DNA of 64,000 nucleotides, taken from assembly GCF_033439725.1 (NCBI RefSeq), contig NW_026944393.1, positions 713,114 to 777,113 of the forward strand, read 5' to 3'. The notes beneath the pieces were generated by a model. The model saw nothing but the letters and a program-made list of their open reading frames with translations. It was not told the origin of the DNA and did not search any database. This document shows, piece by piece, positions 59,157 to 64,000 of this stretch (the stretch's first letter is position 1; each line of letters begins with the position of its first letter). Made by a program: the position numbers and the translations under genes. This DNA comes from Neurospora tetraspora. Lineage: Eukaryota; Ascomycota; Sordariomycetes; Sordariales; Sordariaceae.

Positions 59157-61225
59157 TCAAGCACTCCCAGAAGCATCGGCCGTCTCCGCCTTGGGTGCAG
59201 AGATCTTGTCAGCCGCAGTGTCTGGTGTCTCTATCTCCGACTTGGCATCCGCGGTCTCAGTCTTGTCGGTGCTAGTGTCCGGCTTGACCTCTGTCTCCGA
59301 AGACTGGGACGTCTCTGACTTCTTGGAACCCCAGAGACTGTATTTCCCAATGCTCGGTATGTTTGGTATGCCAGGCATGCTCGGCATACTAACGCTGGGC
59401 ATGGAAACCTTGGGCATCTCCCACTCTGGCATCTCAGGTAGCTTGGATGGCAGGTACGACCGGATATTGGTACCTGTCTGCTGAGCGACGCCAAATAAGT
59501 GTCGCATGTAGGCCTGCTTCTGTTCGCTAATGGCCTTTCTCTTATCGGGGTCTGCAGTGCCGTCGCCATCCTCCGCGTGTTCGAGGTCGTCAGGCAGGGG
59601 CACAAGCGAAGCGGCAGCGGCAATGTCGATAGGCGACTCGTCGGGGACGCCATCCCCACCTGAGTCGTCCTCGTCGACTTCTTCGCCCACCTTCTTCTCG
59701 GCCTCCTTGACCTTCTCCTCCGCAGTCTTCGCCTCTTGGTCTGCTTCATCGATCGCTTTGGCAATCTCCTCCGTCTCGACAGTCTCTGGTTCGGCCGGCT
59801 CGGCGAACTTGGGGTCGTCCCATATGTCAGTCTCGTCCTTGAACCAGGTGATAACCAGTTGGGCAGCTTCGTTGGTCATCCGTTCGTAGCCCCTGTTTTT
59901 CTCCGGCTTGAAGAGGTTGACATGTGCTTCGATCTCATCCTTGGCCTCGGGAACGACATGCCTGCTGAAGAGCGCATTGCACGGCTGGCCCTCCCCGGGT
60001 ATGGCACAGAATGTCCGCTCAGGCACAAAGTAACCACCACTCCAGTAGCCATTCTCTCCAAGCGACGCATAAATGTCCTTAATTCCAACTCCCTTCACAG
60101 CGGCCAGTCTTTCCAGTCGTCGGTTCAGCTCGTTTTGTTTCAGTAAAGCGCCGACAAAGGTAAAGTGATCAGACAGCCATGCAAAGGACTGCCCGACATT
60201 GCCACGGTTGATGTATGCCAGCCCCTGACCGAGCGCATCGACGCTTTGCTGATATCCCTGGACCACGTCCTCCTTCTTCAGGTTCTTGACCGTGCGCATG
60301 CCCTCGAGGATCTGTTTCCTGTGCATGAAGGCCGCCACACCACCCGCGGCAATGACACCGACCGTCCCTGTACGCACAGCAATCAGCTGCCACGCCTTGA
60401 GCGCTGGGTGCGATCGCCGGGGAACCGGTATGCTGCGGGAAACGGCCTTGGTAGCGGCCACAGCTGTGCGTTTCGAGGCGAGACTCGCGAGTGTAGCTGG
60501 GGCGGCGGCGGAGAGAGCCGTCATGACGTTGAAGACGTTGGAGACCTTTTGGTAATTCGAGAAGGCGCCGTAGACGAACATGGACCGGGCTAGACCATTG
60601 TAGGGAGTGTCGAAGGCGAGGATACCTTGGATCATGGGGAAGATGGGACCGGTCGGGTTCTCGTATTCGGCGTTGCGGCGGCGTTCGTCGAGGATGCGGA
60701 AGAGGGTATCACTTGCAACAAAGCCGCTTTGGGGTGTTAGTGAAGAACCGCAGAAGTACCTACGGGAAGGGACAAATCGTGGACATACCCCATTGAATGT
60801 GCGACCAGTATCACGCCGACATTCCGGTCGGTGGGAGGCCATGGTGCTTGCAGATGTTCCTTTCGAAGTTCCATCACCCGCTCCTTGAGCCTATTGACCG
60901 TCAGTTGTTGACACCACAGCGCCTGTTTTGTTTTCTTGTTTGCGTACCATTCTAGAAAAGCTTCGGTGGTCTGGCCCAGCTCGCCTTTGGTCTCGTACTT
61001 TGGATACACGACGGACGCCACATGGTGGTCGAGGAGGTTGCTCGTGACGGTTTCTTTGAGGTGCTTTGGGAAATCGCGGAAGGTGTCATCGTCTCCCTGT
61101 TGCAGGAAAGGTCAGCAAAACTGTGGGGTGCTGTCATGAGGAGAATGGGAACTGTCTCCAGGAGAATGGGAGAACCAGACCTTGAAGCCGTGGATAAAGC
61201 ACAGCAGCAAGATGCGCTTCGTCAT
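59157..61225 (-). CDS. Alpha/beta hydrolase with membrane segment and acidic, repetitive tail
   Basis: Three exons, 61225-61181, 61096-60789 and 60726-59157, encode 640 residues. Introns of 84 and 62 bp place the catalytic Ser nucleophile elbow (VAHSMGG) across the second junction. The N-terminus KRILLLCFIHGFKGDDDTF is the oxyanion-loop strand of the fold, and GILAFDTPYNGLA follows the Ser. A hydrophobic segment (TVGVIAAGGVAAFMH) near residue 250 suggests membrane attachment. The C-terminal third is Glu/Lys/Asp-rich and includes repeated MPxVSMPSxSMP-like units before a Ser/Thr/Glu tail. This pattern resembles DUF676/lipase-like proteins of fungi; substrate unknown. The start at 61225 has a short first exon supported by good splice signals (GTCTGG and CAACAG). 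Confidence 0.82.
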
Positions 61226-61793
61226 GATGGAATGTTCTCTGGCGACGGGAAAGCGAGATGTGACGGCAGAAGCAAAGGCCCCTGTTGATAAGTAGTTGTA
61301 GGTAGCGTGGTGTCGCCGATAGCTGGATAATGAGGTTGGATAATACTAGGATAGATGAGGAAGCGGAAAACGTTTGATGAACGTCGAGCAAGAGGATGAT
61401 GGAGAGAGGAAGGGCAATGGGCGCGACACACCCAGACGGATCAAGATGTGTTTTTCAGCCCATTTCCTTCGAGTGCAATCGAGTCGGAGTCGGTACAACC
61501 AGCAATTTCCAGGTTTTGCGTAATGTTCGTGTTTCCGGGACGACCACCTGAACAGTTTGGCAGCCGCGGACTGGTTGGAAACGAATCATGTGTCGCGGGG
61601 CCATTGTGGTTGCCTTGTGTGGGTGTAAACAGAGGAAGAGTTGCGCAGACGTCATCGGTCTAAAAGCTCATGCAACCATCAGAGTTACGTACCCCGCACC
61701 TTCTTTACTCGACGGGATGGTGTCGATGAGGGCTATCACGTGGTGATATGCCGATAATGATTCAATTGATAAGATTGTCATGATAAGGGCAGA

Positions 61794-61815
61794 TAACCCT
61801 AACCCTCACCCTAAC
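61794..61815 (-). repeat. Interstitial telomere-like tract
   Basis: 22 bp made of CCCTAA-type units with one CCCTCA variant. It is the opposite orientation to the terminal TTAGGG array, about 2 kb internal to it. Confidence 0.85.
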
Positions 61816-62198
61816 TTGAATGATTCGGAAATGCAAGTTGAAAAGCCTCCTGCATGACTTCCTTTTTTTTCTTCGCCCACGATACCGGACTACCGGTTGC
61901 ATCCAATTATACCGCTAGCACGACCGGACGCCGGAGACGGGAACAACAAGGCAGCTTTGCACAGTTTGATGGCTATGTAGGAATCGGACTCCGATTTTCC
62001 TAGTAGAACTTCACGTTCCGAGACGGCCATGGAAACGCGGTATCCGATGGCGAAGTTGTTTTCTCGCCAGCTGCGTTTATGTCGTGCATTGTTCTTCGGG
62101 CATAATCACAATTGCAGAGTGCCTTGCGCGCCGCCACGGAACTCCGAGAATATTATATGATTCAAAGCATAAGGCGTGCTAATTCCGAACTTCCTGTT

Positions 62199-62208
62199 CT
62201 ATATATAG
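62199..62208 (+). promoter_or_regulatory. Possible TATA box of the SRR1-domain gene
   Basis: CTATATATAG, about 210 bp upstream of the start codon and followed by a CT-rich stretch typical of fungal transcription starts. Confidence 0.5.
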
Positions 62209-62304
62209 AGGTAGGATGCCCAGCTCCCAAGTTCTCTTCTTTTCTTCTTCCCTAACCTAGGTTATCATTCATCTCAATTTTTTTCGGTTCCCTCGAGTTA
62301 CCTG

Positions 62305-62344
62305 CCGTTTCCCTCCTACCGTTTCCCTCCTACCGTTTCCCCTC
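62305..62344 (+). repeat. 14-bp tandem repeat (CCGTTTCCCTCCTA)
   Basis: Two perfect copies and a third that diverges after eight bases, in the leader of the SRR1-domain gene. Confidence 0.9.
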
Positions 62345-62419
62345 ACTCCTAACCAACATTGAACACATCCACTCCATCATCAATCTGTGCCCGCGCAAGA
62401 ACAGATCATTTGCACCACA

Positions 62420-63748
62420 ATGGATTCCACAGATACCGCAAGAAGACAGAGGAAGACAGCCAAAATGGAGAAAAGAAGGGAAGAGAAGCAGAGCAAGAGC
62501 AGACGCAGCAAAAAAGAGAAAGTTCGCGAACAACGACACAAGTCCAAGACATCCCCAACGCCTATTTGCCTGCCGGACAAAACGAGACTAGAAGCCCTTC
62601 CTGAATCCGACCGGCAACGCATCATCAACCAGTGGTTCACATACTTCAAGAAACGTCAACTTGAATTCTTGGAGTCCATTCGTCGGAAGGAGGTTCGAGA
62701 CCAAAAAATCATGCACATGGTTCGCAGAGGCAAGATCGATATCGACCCCGTATCTGGTCTAGGCAATTTCGACATCGATACCATCCTCGAGGATGAGGAC
62801 GCAATCGACACACCGTTCACGAAGGATCATGAGTCCAATGGCCGCTCTCCTGCACAAGAAGAGGCTAGACTAGCAGAGCAGGATTCATTAAATGCTAGCG
62901 ACGACATCGCACATCTACAGGACGCTTTTGCCGCCGTTATACGGATTTGGGAGACTAGCGAGGACAGGCGAGATTTCGAGACGCTCCTGGACCAAATCGA
63001 GCTGCTTTCACCGATCAACAAGGTAGTGTGCTTGGGGCTTGGATCCTGCCTTAGCTCTTTCCGATGCTGTTCACTTTTCCGCGAGTGTCCCTACGATGAC
63101 AAAGAATTCCCCGAGCCGTGCAAAATCGCAAATCTCTGCCAGCATGCGATGGCTATGACCACGGCACAGTACTTTGAAGCTCGCGGAAAACCAGGCGCAG
63201 GCACGGTCGAGGTGTTTGTATCAGATCCTGCTTACGACAAAGTTGAGTCCCAAGGGCTCGAGTCTCTCGGCTTTACGGTACTGGAAGCGGAAGATGCGTT
63301 AGCATTCTCAAAGATCGACAGTAACACCTTTTTATTCGACTTGAGCAACATAGGTTGCATCCGCGACACTTGGGCAACGTGTACATCTCCCGCACTTATT
63401 CTCTGCAACTTTGTCCACTCAACAGGTGTCGAAATGGATTCGAGCGGTATGACTCGCGACGATACTAAGGCGGTTCGTGTTTCTCTGACAAAGAAGCATG
63501 CTCGTAACGAGACAACGCGTTCGAGCAAGCTGGTTCTCAATGTAATTGAGAGCCGTATTGATTCCAACCCGTTCGTGTGGGACGAGACGCTTTGCCTCCT
63601 TGAATTGGACTATGCGAAACTGTGTCCTAACGTCCCGGACGTAGACAAATCAAGTTGTAATGCTGACGAGTATTGTAACTTGGGTGATTTTGATCAAACT
63701 ACGGGGCTTTGGTTCTATTGGAAAGCAATGTTATATGTGCGTCTGTAA
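62420..63748 (+). CDS. SRR1-like domain protein next to the telomere
   Basis: A single exon of 442 residues. The start at 62420 (ACAATGG context) is the first ATG. The N-terminus is strongly basic and probably coiled (KTAKMEKRREEKQSKS). The C-terminal half carries an SRR1-like domain: KVVCLGLGSC near residue 215, then CKIANLCQHAMAMTTAQYF, VEVFVSDPAYDKVESQGLES, LGFTVLEAEDALAF and a TFLFDLSN strand, the order seen in the SRR1/Ber1 family. Plant SRR1 affects light signalling and the clock; yeast Ber1 is linked to microtubules; the biochemical role is not established. The long reading frame is intact with no RIP damage. The stop codon lies 69 bp from the telomeric array. Confidence 0.85.
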   Translation: MDSTDTARRQRKTAKMEKRREEKQSKSRRSKKEKVREQRHKSKTSPTPICLPDKTRLEALPESDRQRIINQWFTYFKKRQLEFLESIRRKEVRDQKIMHMVRRGKIDIDPVSGLGNFDIDTILEDEDAIDTPFTKDHESNGRSPAQEEARLAEQDSLNASDDIAHLQDAFAAVIRIWETSEDRRDFETLLDQIELLSPINKVVCLGLGSCLSSFRCCSLFRECPYDDKEFPEPCKIANLCQHAMAMTTAQYFEARGKPGAGTVEVFVSDPAYDKVESQGLESLGFTVLEAEDALAFSKIDSNTFLFDLSNIGCIRDTWATCTSPALILCNFVHSTGVEMDSSGMTRDDTKAVRVSLTKKHARNETTRSSKLVLNVIESRIDSNPFVWDETLCLLELDYAKLCPNVPDVDKSSCNADEYCNLGDFDQTTGLWFYWKAMLYVRL

Positions 63749-63817
63749 AGGGTGCAGCACAGTTGACATAAGTTATAGTATAGTTGGATGCCGAAGCGGG
63801 ACACTTTAAGTTCTAAC

Positions 63818-64000
63818 TAGGGTTAGGGTTAGGGTTAGGGTTAGGGTTAGGGTTAGGGTTAGGGTTAGGGTTAGGGTAGGGTTAGGGTTAGGGTTAGGGT
63901 TAGGGTTAGGGTTAGGGTTAGGGTTAGGGTTAGGGTTAGGGGGTTAGGGTTCGGGTTAGGGTTAGGGTTCGGGTTAGGTTTAGGGTAGGGTTAGGGTTAG
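63818..64000 (+). repeat. Telomere, (TTAGGG)n
   Basis: About 183 bp of TTAGGG repeats running to the end of the window in G-rich-strand-outward orientation, so this is the chromosome's right terminus. A five-base TAGGG unit occurs near 63875. The outer ~65 bp are the most variable, with an extra-G unit near 63938, TTCGGG units near 63951 and 63969, and shortened units near the end, perhaps sequencing error or variant repeat. Confidence 0.98.

Larger units (their letters stand above)
61226..62419. other. Subtelomeric intergenic region
   Basis: About 1.2 kb with divergent promoters for the hydrolase and the SRR1-domain gene. It contains a short inverted telomere-like tract (61794-61815), a TATA-like box (62199-62208), a pyrimidine-rich initiator region at about 62220-62290 and a 14-bp tandem repeat (62305-62344). 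Confidence 0.6.

Overview
This window is the right-hand end of a filamentous ascomycete chromosome, most likely from the Sordariomycetes (Sordariales-like). The evidence is a (TTAGGG)n array running to the last base, short 55-170 bp GT-AG introns with CTAAC-type branch sites, GC-rich third codon positions in the genes, and two multi-kilobase AT-rich blocks full of stops that look like repeat-induced point mutation (RIP) products. Family names come from protein motifs; no database search was possible.

Layout. 1-9.5 kb: a truncated mitochondrial expression-factor-like gene, LSM3, a GTPBP1-type GTPase and an Ldb19/Art1-type arrestin. 9.5-27.2 kb: a gene-poor transposon island. It holds an AT-rich block bounded by inverted repeats (13058-18175) and a 4.75-kb RIP-decayed DNA transposon with 87-bp terminal inverted repeats and a perfect 9-bp target duplication (19517-24265), which contains a nested miniature element (22009-22605). 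A third, smaller miniature element (1263-1797) splits the divergent promoter between the first two genes. 27.2-42.1 kb: RAD5-like DNA-damage-tolerance helicase/ubiquitin ligase, NDUFAF6-like complex I assembly factor, a small unknown gene, a secreted AA7 oligosaccharide oxidase, an aldo-keto reductase with an 11-nt exon, an amidoligase-family protein, an intron-containing tRNA-Thr, and a secreted glutamic (G1) peptidase. 42.8-57.8 kb: a 1701-residue GAF/hybrid histidine kinase, the ribosome-assembly WD40 protein Rrb1/GRWD1, a fucosyltransferase-like membrane protein, a Q-rich protein with a cysteine-rich tail, a CBM1 cellulose-binding secreted protein and a secreted HNH-like nuclease. 59.2-64 kb: an alpha/beta hydrolase, then an SRR1-domain gene whose stop codon lies only 69 bp from the telomere repeats.

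The genes do not form one pathway. They are a mix of housekeeping genes (LSM3, RRB1, RAD5, NDUFAF6, GTPase) and secreted degradative functions (AA7 oxidase, CBM1 protein, G1 peptidase, nuclease) expected of a saprotroph. The most notable non-gene signals are the three terminal-inverted-repeat elements, which share 9-10 bp target duplications and a common subterminal CCCAC motif, and an unusually coding-like open frame directly after the LSM3 stop codon.
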